Part shown: positions 16,806 through 26,316 of the stretch, piece by piece | How the letters are laid out: the number at the start of each line of letters is the position of its first letter | Position numbering within the stretch: position 1 is the first letter of the stretch | Source of the DNA: Planobispora rosea | GTDB taxonomy: Bacteria > Actinomycetota > Actinomycetes > Streptosporangiales > Streptosporangiaceae | Reading direction: 5' to 3' | Assembly: GCF_014648175.1 (NCBI RefSeq) | Contig: NZ_BMQP01000001.1 | Location: 310,001-374,000, forward strand | DNA length: 64,000 bases | The notes under the pieces: model-generated | Seen by the model: the letters and a program-made list of their open reading frames with translations, nothing else | What the model was told of the DNA's origin: nothing | Database searches by the model: none | Made by a program: the position numbers and the translations under genes

Positions 16806-17657
16806 ATGCCGTCATCGGTCGCCGTCGTCACCGACTCCACCGCGTACCTCCCGCAGGAGGAGACGTCGCGGCTGGGAATCACCGTGGTGCCGCTCCAGGT
16901 GATCATCGGTGGCAGGCCGTTCGACGACGTGGTGCAGATCGGCGCCTCGGAGATGACCGGGGCGCTCGAGAAGTGGAGCCCGGTCACGACCTCCAGGCCC
17001 GCGCCCCGCCGCTTCACGGAGGCCTACGACGAGGCCGCGGCCAGGGGCGCGACCGGCGTGGTCTCCGTCCACCTGTCCGGAGAGATGTCGGGCACGGTCG
17101 AGGCGGCCCGGGCCGGCGCGCGGGACGCGTCGATCCCGGTGGAGGTCATCGACAGCAGGTCGATCGCGATGGGCCTCGGATTCCCCGTCCTCGCCGCGGC
17201 GGAGGCGGCCGCCAGGGGCGCGGCCCTCGCCGAGGCGGCCGCCGCCGCCCGGCGCCGGATGCACGGGACCCGCTGCTTCTTCTACGTGGACACCCTGGAG
17301 TACCTGCGCAGGGGAGGCCGTATCGGCGCCGCGGCGACCCTGCTCGGATCCGCTTTGATGATCAAGCCGTTGCTCCACATCGCGGAGGGTTCGATCTCCC
17401 CGCTGGAGAAGGTCCGGACCGCCACCCGGGCCATCGCCCGCCTTGAGGAACTGGCCGTCCAGGCGGCGGGCTCCGCTCCGGCGGCGGTCGCCGTGCAGCA
17501 CATCGCCGCCCGCTCCCGCGCCGAGACCCTGGCCGGACGCCTGGCCCGGCGCATCCCCTCGCTCACCGGGATCACCGTTGCCGAGGCCGGCGCGGTCATC
17601 GGCGCTCACGTGGGCCCCGGCATGCTGGGCGTGGCCGTCTCATCCGCCGTTCCGTGA
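16806..17657 (+). CDS. DegV family fatty-acid-binding protein
   Basis: 283-residue DegV protein. These cytoplasmic proteins bind a fatty acid and, in the FakB subgroup, present it to a fatty acid kinase. The N-terminus (VAVVTDSTAYLP), TTSRPAP ligand loop, HLSGEMSGT, ID.RSIAMGLGF and LEYLRRGGRIG are diagnostic. A -10-like TAATCT (16794-16799) ends 7 nt before the ATG, suggesting a leaderless transcript. No FakA homologue is in the window. Confidence 0.9.
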   Translation: MPSSVAVVTDSTAYLPQEETSRLGITVVPLQVIIGGRPFDDVVQIGASEMTGALEKWSPVTTSRPAPRRFTEAYDEAAARGATGVVSVHLSGEMSGTVEAARAGARDASIPVEVIDSRSIAMGLGFPVLAAAEAAARGAALAEAAAAARRRMHGTRCFFYVDTLEYLRRGGRIGAAATLLGSALMIKPLLHIAEGSISPLEKVRTATRAIARLEELAVQAAGSAPAAVAVQHIAARSRAETLAGRLARRIPSLTGITVAEAGAVIGAHVGPGMLGVAVSSAVP

Positions 17658-17767
17658 CGCTCCCCGGGCAGGAGCGCCTCTCCACAGGACCGGCCTTCGC
17701 CGACCGGTTATCCCCAGAACGAGATTCAGCCGGGGGGCGCCTCCCAGCACCGCCATAACGTTCCGGC

Positions 17768-18622
17768 GTGCGCACCACAGCCCAGGCCACCGACCAGGCC
17801 ACCGACCGGATCCGGGCCGAGTCCCGGCTCCGGGCCCTGACGGCGCCGGTCGCCTCCCACGCCCGCTCCGACGGTCAGAGCGGCTCGCCCGTCCCCGACC
17901 CCGGCGGGCTCACGGCCCGCGCCGCGGCCCTCGCCGGCCGGCCGCCGTCCCTGCCGGTCCCGCCCTCCTTCGAAGCCCTCCGTACGGCGGTCGCCGCAGG
18001 AGCCCCCGAGCTCGACCCGGGGCGCCCGAGGCTCCGGGTGCTGCTCCTCATCGCCCTGGCCGCGGTGGTCGTCGGGTGCTTCTACGCATGGTGGTCCCGG
18101 CCGGAGCCCGAACCTCTCGCGCCGCCCCCGCCGGTCTCCGGCCCCTCCCCGGAGACGGACTCCGCCTCCTCGCGCCTGCGGCCACGGCCGTCCGAGGTCA
18201 CCGAGGTCACCGTCCATGTCACCGGCAAAGTCCGGCATCCCGGCGTGCTCACCCTGCCCGGCGGTTCACGTGTCGCCGACGCGGTCCAAGCCGCCGGAGG
18301 CATCCGCAAGGGGACTGCGCCGGGCCCTCTCAACCTCGCCCGCAGGCTCGTCGACGGCGAGCAGATCGTGGTCGGCGCCCCGGCCCGGGGGGCACCGGTC
18401 ACTCCCGTCGACCCCGCCGTCCCGGCCGAAGCCGTCCTCGACCTCAACACCGCCACCGCCGAACAGCTGGATCGGCTTCCGGGTGTCGGCGAGGTGCTCG
18501 CCCGGCGCATCACCGAATACCGTGACGGCCACGGCGGCTTCCGGAGCGTCGAGCAGCTCCGCGAGGTCACCGGTATCGGCGACAGGAAATACGCCGAGAT
18601 CAAGGACAAGGTCCGCGTATGA
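17768..18622 (+). CDS. comEA: ComEA-like DNA-binding protein
   Basis: 284-residue membrane-anchored protein. A cytoplasmic N-terminus and one transmembrane helix (about residues 80-100, [19 protein letters not shown]) precede a Pro-rich linker, an SLBB-type domain ([23 protein letters not shown]) and two helix-hairpin-helix motifs ([35 protein letters not shown]). ComEA binds incoming DNA in natural transformation. GTG start with TAACGT ending 6 nt upstream, so it may be leaderless. The stop overlaps the comEC ATG (ATGA). Confidence 0.9.
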   Translation: MRTTAQATDQATDRIRAESRLRALTAPVASHARSDGQSGSPVPDPGGLTARAAALAGRPPSLPVPPSFEALRTAVAAGAPELDPGRPRLRVLLLIALAAVVVGCFYAWWSRPEPEPLAPPPPVSGPSPETDSASSRLRPRPSEVTEVTVHVTGKVRHPGVLTLPGGSRVADAVQAAGGIRKGTAPGPLNLARRLVDGEQIVVGAPARGAPVTPVDPAVPAEAVLDLNTATAEQLDRLPGVGEVLARRITEYRDGHGGFRSVEQLREVTGIGDRKYAEIKDKVRV

Positions 18623-21342
18623 CCTTCCGCCGCCCCGGAGATCTTCATGATCCTTCCGGCTCTCCCCGCCGGCGCCGCCAGGAAGCCCCCGCCCCGCCGA
18701 CGGCCCGCGGCGAGCATGCCGATCACGGCCGCCCGCCGGCCGCACCCGGTGATCCCTCCCATCCGGTACGGCGCGCACCCGGCCTCCAGCTCGTCCTGCC
18801 CGCCCTCGCCTCCTGGGCGGCCGCCCTCGTCCTGCTGGGCTGCTCGGCGTCGACCGGTGCCGCCGCAGGCACCGTCGCGGCCGCCGGCGCGGTCCTCGTC
18901 ATGCTGTCGCCGTTCCGCAGGCCGTGTGGCGAGGCGGGGTGGGGTTCACGGTTGTGCTCTCGGACACCGGTTCCGTGGCGCCGGTACGGCGAGGCGCGGT
19001 GGAGACGCGGTCGGCGCCGGGGCGCGGTGAGAAGCCCGGTGCGGCCCTCCCCGGCCTGGAGGAACGCGGCGGTCGCGGTGCTGGGGTGCGTGGCGGCGGT
19101 CGCCGGGGCGGTGGCCTTCCGGGTGCACACCGTCGAGACCGGGCCCGTGGCCGACCTCGCGAGCAGGCACGCCCCGGCGACGGCGGAGGCCGTGCTGACA
19201 GACGACCCGCGGCAGGTGAAGCCGCAGACCGGGGATTTCCGAAGGGTGAGCTTCGTGGTGCCCGCCCGGGTCGAGGCGGTCGGGACTGCCGCGGGCCGGA
19301 CACGCACCCGGGTCCCGGTGGTGCTGTTCGCCACGGGGCAGGAATGGCGGTCACTCCTGCCCAGCCAGCGCGTCGAGATCAGGGGAAGGTTCAAGCCGGC
19401 GGAGCCCGGTGAGCTGCTGGCGGCGGTGATGCTGGTCCGGGGGCCGCCACGGGTCCTGAGCGGGCCGTCGTGGGTGCAGCGGACGGCGGGAGCGCTTCGC
19501 GCCGGGCTGCGCGAGGCGGCGGATGTGCTTCCCGCGGACCGGCGCGGTCTGCTGCCCGGCATGGTCGTCGGCGACGTGTCCCGCATGGAGGAGAAGGTCG
19601 CGGCCGACTTCAAGGAGGCCGGGCTCAGCCACCTGCTGGCGGTGAGCGGAGCCAACCTCGCCGTCGTGGCCGGAGCCGCCGTGGTGCTGGCACGCGGGGC
19701 CGGGCTGCCACTCGCGGTCAGGGCGGCGTTCGCCGTGTTCGCCATGGTCGCCTTCGCGGTCGTCGCCCGCCCATCACCCAGCGTGCTCCGTGCCCTGCTG
19801 ATGGGCATCGTCGCAGCCGTGGCGCTCGGCACGGGGCGCTCCCGCGACGGGGTGGCGGCCCTGTCGGTGAGCGTTCTCGGTCTGATCCTGTTCGACCCGG
19901 TCCTCGCCCGGTCCTACGGGTTCGCCCTGTCGGTGTGCGCCACCGGGGGCATTCTCGTCCTGGCCCCCCGCTGGCGGGACCGGATGGCGGGACAGCGGAG
20001 CCAGATGACTGGGCGGCCAAGGGAGGTGGGTGGATGGCTGGATCGGGTGGCGGGACAGCGGATCGGAACGGCCGGGCGGCCAGAGCAGGCGACCGGGCGG
20101 GCGTCTCGCCGGATTCCCCGCTGGGTGGCCGAGGCGATCGCCGTTCCCGCCGCCGCGCAGGCCGCCGTCACCCCGGTCCTCGTGCTCATGTCCGGGCAGC
20201 TCGCCCCGGTGGCGGTCCCCGCCAATCTCCTGGCGGGTCCGGCGGTCGCTCCCGCGACCCTGCTGGGCTTCGCCGCCGCGCTGGCCGCGCCGGTGTCGAT
20301 GCCGTTCGCCCGGCTGCTGGCCCACCCGGCGGGTCTGGCCTGCGGATGGATCATCGAAGTCGCCGGGCACGCCGCCGGGCTCCCGCTGGCGGTGATCCCC
20401 TGGCAGAGTGGTGTGCCGGGACTGCTTCTGCTGATCGCGGCTGCGGTGGCCGTCGTGCTGGTGCTACGCCACCGGAGATCGCGTTGGCTCGTCGCCGCCG
20501 CGATGGGCGGGATGCTCGCGGTGCTCGCTCTTTCGACGACTCCGGTGGTGGCCCGCTGGCCACCGCCGCGCTGGCTGCTGGTGGCCTGCGATGTCGGCCA
20601 GGGTGACGCGCTGCTGGTCGCCGCGGGTCCCGGCCGGGCGGTGGTGGTGGACGCGGGGGCCGATCCGGTGCCGGTGGATCGCTGCCTGCGATCCATGGGT
20701 GTGCGGGAGGTGCCGCTGGTCGTCCTCACCCACCCGCACTTCGACCACGTCGGCGGTCTGGACGGTGTCTTCCGCGGACGGCGGGTGGGAGCCGTGGTGG
20801 TCAGCGCCGGTGCGGGAGGAGGGGGAGGGGGCGCCAGGTTGAGCGGCGGTCTTGTCCGCCGGGGGATCGCCGAATGGACGGCACGGCCGGGGATGAGCTG
20901 GAGGTTCGGCCCTTCCGAGCTCACGGTCATCGGCCCGCCGGAAGGGCCGCCGGTGGAGAGCGGGGGCGGCGAGGGCGTCGCGCTCAACAACGCCAGCATC
21001 GTGATTCACGTGCGCTGGTCGGCCGGGGCCGCGTTGCTCAGCGGTGACATCGAGACCGAGGCCCAGGCGGAGCTGCTCCGCCGGGGATTCCCGCCCGCCG
21101 AGATCTTCAAGGTTCCGCATCACGGCTCCGGGAAGCACGATCCGGACTTCTTCGCGGCCGTCGGCGCCCGGGCCGCCCTGATCAGTGCCGGAGCGGACAA
21201 CTCCTACGGCCATCCCGCCCCGTCAACCCTCGCCCGCCTGCACCGGCTCGGCATCCGGACCTACCGGACCGACCTGTCCGGGGACCTCGCCGTGGTGGCC
21301 CGTGAGGAAGGAGGCCTGGCGGTCGTCGTCCGGGGCCGGTGA
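18619..21342 (+). CDS. comEC: ComEC/Rec2 family DNA uptake channel protein
   Basis: 907-residue polytopic membrane protein. A charged N-terminus leads into transmembrane segments, the OB-like DUF4131 region (about 170-290), the Competence domain ([26 protein letters not shown]) and a C-terminal metallo-beta-lactamase domain ([22 protein letters not shown] about 703-713; [10 protein letters not shown]). It should form the inner-membrane channel for single-stranded DNA with ComEA. The loop at about residues 453-500 holds an internal duplication (DRMAGQR / DRVAGQR units), an unusual Arg/Gly-rich cytoplasmic insert. Translation is coupled to comEA. Confidence 0.92.
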   Translation: MTFRRPGDLHDPSGSPRRRRQEAPAPPTARGEHADHGRPPAAPGDPSHPVRRAPGLQLVLPALASWAAALVLLGCSASTGAAAGTVAAAGAVLVMLSPFRRPCGEAGWGSRLCSRTPVPWRRYGEARWRRGRRRGAVRSPVRPSPAWRNAAVAVLGCVAAVAGAVAFRVHTVETGPVADLASRHAPATAEAVLTDDPRQVKPQTGDFRRVSFVVPARVEAVGTAAGRTRTRVPVVLFATGQEWRSLLPSQRVEIRGRFKPAEPGELLAAVMLVRGPPRVLSGPSWVQRTAGALRAGLREAADVLPADRRGLLPGMVVGDVSRMEEKVAADFKEAGLSHLLAVSGANLAVVAGAAVVLARGAGLPLAVRAAFAVFAMVAFAVVARPSPSVLRALLMGIVAAVALGTGRSRDGVAALSVSVLGLILFDPVLARSYGFALSVCATGGILVLAPRWRDRMAGQRSQMTGRPREVGGWLDRVAGQRIGTAGRPEQATGRASRRIPRWVAEAIAVPAAAQAAVTPVLVLMSGQLAPVAVPANLLAGPAVAPATLLGFAAALAAPVSMPFARLLAHPAGLACGWIIEVAGHAAGLPLAVIPWQSGVPGLLLLIAAAVAVVLVLRHRRSRWLVAAAMGGMLAVLALSTTPVVARWPPPRWLLVACDVGQGDALLVAAGPGRAVVVDAGADPVPVDRCLRSMGVREVPLVVLTHPHFDHVGGLDGVFRGRRVGAVVVSAGAGGGGGGARLSGGLVRRGIAEWTARPGMSWRFGPSELTVIGPPEGPPVESGGGEGVALNNASIVIHVRWSAGAALLSGDIETEAQAELLRRGFPPAEIFKVPHHGSGKHDPDFFAAVGARAALISAGADNSYGHPAPSTLARLHRLGIRTYRTDLSGDLAVVAREEGGLAVVVRGR

Positions 21343-21578
21343 TCGTCGCTGCTCCCCGTGTCGCTGCTCCCCGTGTCACCGTTCCCCGCGCCGCGGTTGC
21401 CTGCCTCGGCCTGGTCCGTGTCGGGCGGTTCCCGGGCCGCGGTGGCCCCTGCTTCAGCCTGTTCCGCGTTGGCTCGCCTGTGTCGTCCCGTGCCTGTCCG
21501 TGTGGGGTTTATCCGCGTCGGCCCGCCCCGTCCCCCGGATGGCTGATACGCGGGTGTGCTCCCCGTTGTCCTGAGCGG

Positions 21579-21731
21579 TCAGGCCGCCGCCGGGACCGGC
21601 CGGTGGAACTCGGTGTCCACGTCGGCCGCGTAGACCGAACGGTTGCAGTTCGCGCAGCGGTACATGATGGGACCCTCGTCGAGGGTGGTGCCGCAGCGCG
21701 GACAGGCGTGGCGATGAATGGTGCTCTTCAT
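21579..21731 (-). CDS. 50-residue zinc-ribbon protein
   Basis: Short protein with CPRCGTT...YRCANCNRSV, two CxxC knuckles 18 residues apart that should bind one zinc ion. The start ATG 21731 is preceded by AGGAGGTGAG at 6-nt spacing, one of the strongest ribosome-binding sites in the window, which argues for real translation despite the length. Function unknown; similar small zinc ribbons are conserved in actinomycetes. Divergent from holA. The ~235 bp between comEC and this gene hold only a short direct repeat (GTCGCTGCTCCCCGT twice, about 21348-21377). Confidence 0.75.
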   Translation of the reverse strand: MKSTIHRHACPRCGTTLDEGPIMYRCANCNRSVYAADVDTEFHRPVPAAA

Positions 21732-21846
21732 GCGGATCTCACCTCCTCTGCTCACTCTGAGGGTGCCGTACGGCGCCTGCAGAAAAGTTGCGAACGGCTT
21801 GCCGGCCGATTCGGGTCCGCCGCGGTTACGTGGCATGCTGCTCGGC

Positions 21847-22818
21847 ATGGCGGCAAGCGACCCGGCACCCGTGACCCTGGTAATCGGCGACGAGGAGTTG
21901 CTGGCCGACCGCGCGGTCGGCGAGGTGATCGCGGCCGTGCGGGCGGCGGATCCGGCGGCGGAGGTGCACGACCTGATCGGCGGGAAGGTCGAGCCGGGTG
22001 AGCTGACCCGGTTGACCTCGCCGTCGTTGTTCGGTGACCGGTCGGTGGTGGTCATCCGCGCGGCCCAGGATCTCACCAAGGACGTCGTCACCGAGGTCGT
22101 CTCCTATACGGCGCATCCGGCTGAGGAGACCACGCTGGTCCTGGCCCATCCCGGAGGAGTGAAGGGCAAGGCGCTGGTCGACGGGGTGAAGAAGGCCGGG
22201 GCGCACGTGGTCACCGTCACCAGGCTCACCAAGCCGGCCGAACGGCTCGCCTTCGTCAAGGCGGAGCTGAAGCGGGCCGGGCGGACCGTCAGCGGCGACG
22301 CGGCCTCCGCCCTGCTGGACGCTGTCGGCAGCGACCTGCGGGAGCTCGCCGCCGCGTGCAGCCAGCTCGCCTTCGACACCCCGGGCAAGGTCATCGACGA
22401 GGCGGCGGTGGCCCGCTACCACCGGGGACGGGCCGAGGTCAGCGGGTTCACCGTGGCCGACTCGGCGGTCGAGGGCCGCCTGGGCGATGCCCTGGAGCAG
22501 CTGCGCTGGGCGCTGGCGACGGGGACGGCCCCGGTGCTCCTGGTGAGCGCGCTGGCCAGGAGCCTGCGCTCCCTGGCGAAGGTGGGGGGAGCGCCGCGCA
22601 ATCTGCGCGGCGGGCAGCTCGCCAGCCATCTGGGCATGCCTCCCTGGCAGGTCACCCGGGTCCAGGGCCAGCTCAGGGGCTGGGGTCCCGAGGGGATCGC
22701 CCGTGCCCTCCAAGCTGTCGCCGCCGCCGACGAGCAGGTCAAGGGCGGCGGCGCCGATCCTGCCTACGCGCTGGAACGCACGCTCCAGGCCATCGTGGCC
22801 AGCCGTACCGGCAGATAG
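21847..22818 (+). CDS. holA: DNA polymerase III subunit delta
   Basis: 323-residue clamp-loader delta subunit, which opens the beta sliding clamp during replication. Features: PVTLVIGDEELLADRAV at the N-terminus, the degenerate AAA+ core, LDAVGSDLRELAAACSQLAF, and the C-terminal collar helices (RWALATGTAPVLLVSALARSLRSL). ATG 21847 fits homologues; ATG 21835 is an alternative. In streptomycetes holA lies between comEC and rpsT; here the 3' side is replaced by the pectate-lyase block. Confidence 0.93.
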   Translation: MAASDPAPVTLVIGDEELLADRAVGEVIAAVRAADPAAEVHDLIGGKVEPGELTRLTSPSLFGDRSVVVIRAAQDLTKDVVTEVVSYTAHPAEETTLVLAHPGGVKGKALVDGVKKAGAHVVTVTRLTKPAERLAFVKAELKRAGRTVSGDAASALLDAVGSDLRELAAACSQLAFDTPGKVIDEAAVARYHRGRAEVSGFTVADSAVEGRLGDALEQLRWALATGTAPVLLVSALARSLRSLAKVGGAPRNLRGGQLASHLGMPPWQVTRVQGQLRGWGPEGIARALQAVAAADEQVKGGGADPAYALERTLQAIVASRTGR

Positions 22819-22991
22819 GGCCTGTCTTCCGGACCGCCGGCACGGCGACCGCCTGGGTGACCCTGGGCGGGCGATCCGGGAAACGGGTCTGTGCGGCGGC
22901 CGGGGCGTGGCCGGGTTTCGCAGGAAGCCCGGCCACGAGAAGGCTCGGCCGTCCGGGAGTACGGCCGTCCGGGAGCACGGCGGTCAGGGGG

Positions 22992-24440
22992 TCAGAGGGA
23001 GATCCGGCCCGCTCCGGCCCCGGCGGTCACGATCGACTTGACGCTGGAGGCCGTGTCGAGGCTGTAGGAGTAGGGGATGGAGGCGACGCTGCCCCCGGCG
23101 TCGCCGCTGCCGGAGTTCACGAAGTGGTTGTTGCGGGCGACCAGGCTGCCCGGGTCCGAGGAGCCCTCTCCGCGGTGGAAGGGGTCCTCGGTGTTCTCGA
23201 AGTAGTTGCCCTCGACCAGGACTCCGGCCTCCTGGGTGGAGGCGACGCCGTAGGAGCCGATGCTGGAGTAGTAGTTGTTGTAGACGTGCACGGGGTTGCC
23301 GAACCGCACCCGGGGGTGGCGCTGGTTGGTGCCGTCGAACCAGTTGTGGTGGTAGGTCACGCGCAGCTTGCCGCGGTCCTCACCGCCGTTGCCGTCGCTG
23401 TGGCCGAGCAGCATGGTCTTGTCGTGGTCGGAGAACCTGTTCCAGGAGACGGTGACGTAGTCGCTGGCGCGCTTGATGTCCAGGGCGCCGTCGTAGCCGT
23501 TGCTGAAGGAGTTGTGGTCGAGCCACACCCGGGTGGAGTACTGGACCTGGATGCCGTCGTCGTTCCAGTTGCGGAAGGTCAGGTTGCGGACGATGACGTT
23601 GGACGCCTGGGTGATGTTGAACCCGCATCCGGAGATGGTGGCGCCGGAGGTGCCGATGACGGTCTTGTTCGAGGTCACCTTGAGCATTCCGGAGCAGGAG
23701 ATGGTACCGGACACCCGGATCACCGAGGCGCCGCTCGCGGAGAGCGCGCCGGTCAGAGCCGAGGCGCTGGTGACCGTGACCGGTGTGGCGTTGCCGCCGC
23801 CGGTTGTGCCGCCGCCCTGAGTGGCCCAGCCGACGAGGCCGTTCACGGGCGGGGGTGTCGTGGGGGTGACCGTGGGAGTGACGGTGGGGGTGACGGTCGG
23901 GTCGGGGCCGGATCCGGCGGGCTTGAGCGTCCAGCGCTTGCTGGTCACCGAGTCGCAGGAGTTCTGCTGCACTCCCGCGCCGGCGGCGGTCGAGCTGTCC
24001 TTGACGTTGAGGCACTTGTCGCTGCCGGTGTTGACGACCCGGTAGGTCGATCCGCTGACGAGTTCCAGCTCCCACGTATGGAAAGCGCTTTCCAAACAAG
24101 CCTGCTGAATGACGGCCTTCCCCGCCGAGGTGCTGTTCCCGATGATCCCCGCGCACTTGCCGCTGTGCGCGGCGCTGAGCCGGAACCCCGCGCCGGAGGA
24201 GGCCAGGTTCCACGTCTGCCCGGACCCGCCGCAGCCGTTCTGGGTCAGCTGCACGCCGTCCGCGGACGACGCGCCGGGCACGGTCAGGCACAGGCCGCTG
24301 GCGGCGTTGACGAGGGTGTAGGCCCCGGGTGCGGGAGCCGTGGAGGCGGAGGCGGCGGACACGCCGGCCGCCATGGCCGAGATGACGGCCGCGCCCGTGA
24401 GGGCGGCGGTTACCACCTTCATGGTGCTTGCATGTCTCAC
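22992..24440 (-). CDS. secreted pectate lyase (PL1) with N-terminal ricin-type lectin domain
   Basis: 482-residue secreted enzyme that cleaves polygalacturonate by beta-elimination. Sec signal peptide (AALTGAAVISAMAAGVSAASA), ricin-B/CBM13-like beta-trefoil (about 35-165, with repeated QTW and CLNVK-type motifs), Thr-Pro linker, and a right-handed beta-helix lyase with WLDHNSFS, NQRHPRVRFGNPVHVYNNYY and the catalytic-site Arg in RHPRVR. GTG 24440 is chosen because AAGGAG lies 7 nt upstream; MKVV seven codons later is the alternative. A LacI-type operator sits in its promoter and a second one inside the coding region. No transporter for the oligosaccharide products is adjacent. Confidence 0.92.
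   Translation of the reverse strand: MRHASTMKVVTAALTGAAVISAMAAGVSAASASTAPAPGAYTLVNAASGLCLTVPGASSADGVQLTQNGCGGSGQTWNLASSGAGFRLSAAHSGKCAGIIGNSTSAGKAVIQQACLESAFHTWELELVSGSTYRVVNTGSDKCLNVKDSSTAAGAGVQQNSCDSVTSKRWTLKPAGSGPDPTVTPTVTPTVTPTTPPPVNGLVGWATQGGGTTGGGNATPVTVTSASALTGALSASGASVIRVSGTISCSGMLKVTSNKTVIGTSGATISGCGFNITQASNVIVRNLTFRNWNDDGIQVQYSTRVWLDHNSFSNGYDGALDIKRASDYVTVSWNRFSDHDKTMLLGHSDGNGGEDRGKLRVTYHHNWFDGTNQRHPRVRFGNPVHVYNNYYSSIGSYGVASTQEAGVLVEGNYFENTEDPFHRGEGSSDPGSLVARNNHFVNSGSGDAGGSVASIPYSYSLDTASSVKSIVTAGAGAGRISL
24079..24094. promoter_or_regulatory. intragenic LacI/GalR-type operator in the pectate lyase gene
   Basis: TGGAAAGCGCTTTCCA is a perfect 16-bp palindrome with the central CG typical of LacI/GalR operators. 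It lies within the lectin-domain codons and matches the promoter operator at 13 of 14 core positions. Their centres are 475 bp apart, compatible with DNA looping (inference). Confidence 0.5.
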
Positions 24441-24548
24441 AGTCGAGCTCCTTGCTGGTCCGGCAGGCCGGAGGCCTGCGCGTCGGATTCCCCCCAGCGA
24501 GTACTCGCCGTCCGCATGTGAGCGGCGTCCGTGTCCACGGACAAGGCC

Positions 24549-24577
24549 ACGGTAGGAAAGCGTTTTCCGTCTGTCAA
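24549..24577 (-). promoter_or_regulatory. pectate lyase promoter
   Basis: On the minus strand, a consensus TTGACA (24577-24572), a 17-bp spacer and TACCGT (24554-24549). Predicted start near 24542 leaves a 100-nt leader before GTG 24440. The spacer is almost entirely filled by the LacI-type operator, so a bound repressor would block polymerase directly. Confidence 0.72.
24555..24568. promoter_or_regulatory. LacI/GalR-type operator in the pectate lyase promoter
   Basis: GGAAAGCGTTTTCC lies exactly between the -35 and -10 hexamers. The central CG and GGAAA/TTTCC arms are typical of LacI-family repressors of carbohydrate genes (established). No LacI gene is in the window. Confidence 0.65.
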
Positions 24578-24736
24578 TGGTCACTGAAATTTTCATTACA
24601 CGAGTTGTCCGGTACGAGTCGGATGGCGTTTGCGCCGTTGCCGCCGGATGGATTCCCGTGGGAAAGGCACCGTCGAGGGGGCGATACGGAAGAGGCGCAG
24701 GAACGCCGATCGTGGGGGTGGGCTCCGGGACCGCTG

Positions 24737-24781
24737 TGGCGGTGAAGCACACCGGGTCTGACCCGGTGTGCTTCACCGCCA
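24737..24781. repeat. 45-bp perfect inverted repeat (22-bp arms, 1-nt centre)
   Basis: Arms 24737-24758 and 24760-24781 are perfectly complementary around a single T. Part of the right arm (CCGGGTCTGAC) recurs imperfectly just downstream, near 24789-24800. The site lies about 300 bp beyond the MFS gene stop and upstream of the pectate lyase promoter. A terminator for the MFS transcript is the simplest reading, but a 1-nt loop and lack of a T-run are odd. Confidence 0.6.
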
Positions 24782-24925
24782 ACCCCGCCGGGTCTGACTG
24801 GTGTGACCGGTAATCCCGCCGATGCCTGGATGGTGCGGCGGGATCGCCGCCTGCTCATGGACCCGGGGCGCGGGTCGGCTCATTCCGCCTCCTCATGCGG
24901 CACGGGGACGCCAAGCGGTGTTTCA

Positions 24926-24992
24926 CCCTGTCTGGTCCCGGATTCACGTGTCACCCCACCTGATGTGGAATGTGAACCCGGGCCAGACAGGG
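24926..24992. repeat. imperfect long inverted repeat
   Basis: The 22-nt arm at 24926-24947 pairs with 24972-24992 with one mismatch or bulge around a 24-nt loop. It lies ~95 bp past the MFS stop and could be the terminator of the old yellow enzyme-MFS operon. The rest of 24578-25086 holds no recognisable gene. Confidence 0.5.
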
Positions 24993-25086
24993 ATCAGGGG
25001 TCGAAATCCCGCTGGGGGATCCAACGAGTGCTACCCGACCGGGGAGCGGCGACGACCTGGCCCGCATACCGTGGGCGGATCGCCGC

Positions 25087-26316
25087 TCAGCCTGTGAGCG
25101 TGGCCGCGATGGCGGGGCCGAACGCGGCGCCCAGCAGGTAACAGAGGTTGAACTGGCCCATCGCCGTCGCCCGCGCGTCACCGGGTACTGCGGCGGCGGC
25201 GCGCGCCGCGAACGCACCCTGCCCGGAGGCGGCGGCGAGGGAGGTGAGTGCCTGCGCGGTGAGAAGGAGGACCGGTGATGCTGCGGCGCCCGCCAGCACC
25301 GCGCCGGTTGCCGCCAGACCGGGAAACAGGACGGCGACGGTTTTCACGGGTGCCTTCGCGGTGGCGGCGATCGTCGCGTACGAGGCCACCCCGCCGAACA
25401 GCAGCGGCCACAGGATGGCCATCCCCACCGCACCGCTGCTCCAACCCGTCTGCTCGGTCAGAAGGGCGGGCAGTAGGTAGATCATCGCGAAGTTGACCGC
25501 AGCCAGCAGGAACGCCAGTCCGGACGTCAGCAGGAACACCGGAGCGCGAAGGATCGATGCGGGTACGAATCCGTCGGGTCTGGTGCGCAGGTGCAGCCAC
25601 AGCAGTCCGCCGGCGGTCAGGGCGCAGGCCGCCGCCGGCGGCCACGAGTGAGGCACGAATACCAGCGCTGTGACCAGCGCAGTCAGCAGCGCCGCCCCTC
25701 GCGGGTCGAAGGAGGACTCGGGGGACGGGTCCGCCGGGCGGTGGTGCAACACGCCTGGAACGGCCAGCAGGCTCAGTGCGGGCAGTGCCAGGCCCGCCCG
25801 CCACGACAGCGCTCCTGCAGTCAGGTCGGTGATCAGCGGAGCGGCGGCTCCCACCGTTGCCAGTGAGGAGGTGACCAACCCCATCGAACGTGCCGAGCGG
25901 GTGAGGCTCATGGCGATCGTGGTGAACCCTGCCGTGCCCAGCCCCTGAGCCGCGCTGCCGAGCATCAGCACCGGTAGTGACGGTACGGCTGCCACCAGCA
26001 CCGCGCCCAGGGCCACCAACGCGGTGCAGGCGGACAACGCCCGGCGCACCCCCTGGTGGTTCTGCAGGCCCGCCATCAGCGGGGTGCCCAGCGCGATGGC
26101 CCAGCCGAACGCGGTGACGATCCAGGTCGCCGCGCCGAGGCTCACCCCAAGGTCGCGGGCCGCATCCGGCAGGATGAGGCTGGGCCCGGCGATGCCGAAG
26201 GAGAGCGGCCCCGCAAGCAGCGCCAGCCACACCGCCGGGACCCCGCGTCCTGACGGCGTCGGCTGCTGCGGCATGCCGGGGCGGCCGGCCGTCCGGAGAG
26301 GGGACGAGTCGCTCAT
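25087..26316 (-). CDS. MFS transporter
   Basis: 409-residue major facilitator with about 12-14 hydrophobic segments, beginning AVWLALLAGPLSFGIAGPSLILPDAARDLG and ending YLLGAAFGPAIAATLTG. It resembles DHA2-type drug/proton antiporters; the substrate is unknown. ATG 26316 overlaps the old yellow enzyme stop as ATGA and has GGAGGGAC upstream within the preceding gene. Expected to be co-expressed with that reductase, perhaps as a detoxify-and-export pair (inference). Confidence 0.82.
   Translation of the reverse strand: MSDSSPLRTAGRPGMPQQPTPSGRGVPAVWLALLAGPLSFGIAGPSLILPDAARDLGVSLGAATWIVTAFGWAIALGTPLMAGLQNHQGVRRALSACTALVALGAVLVAAVPSLPVLMLGSAAQGLGTAGFTTIAMSLTRSARSMGLVTSSLATVGAAAPLITDLTAGALSWRAGLALPALSLLAVPGVLHHRPADPSPESSFDPRGAALLTALVTALVFVPHSWPPAAACALTAGGLLWLHLRTRPDGFVPASILRAPVFLLTSGLAFLLAAVNFAMIYLLPALLTEQTGWSSGAVGMAILWPLLFGGVASYATIAATAKAPVKTVAVLFPGLAATGAVLAGAAASPVLLLTAQALTSLAAASGQGAFAARAAAAVPGDARATAMGQFNLCYLLGAAFGPAIAATLTG

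Noticed and set aside
24990-25025. T-loop-like sequence (GGTCGAAATCC) suggesting a tRNA remnant
   Set aside because: T-stem pairs poorly, no matching 5' acceptor or anticodon arm upstream, and CCA spacing is off by one.
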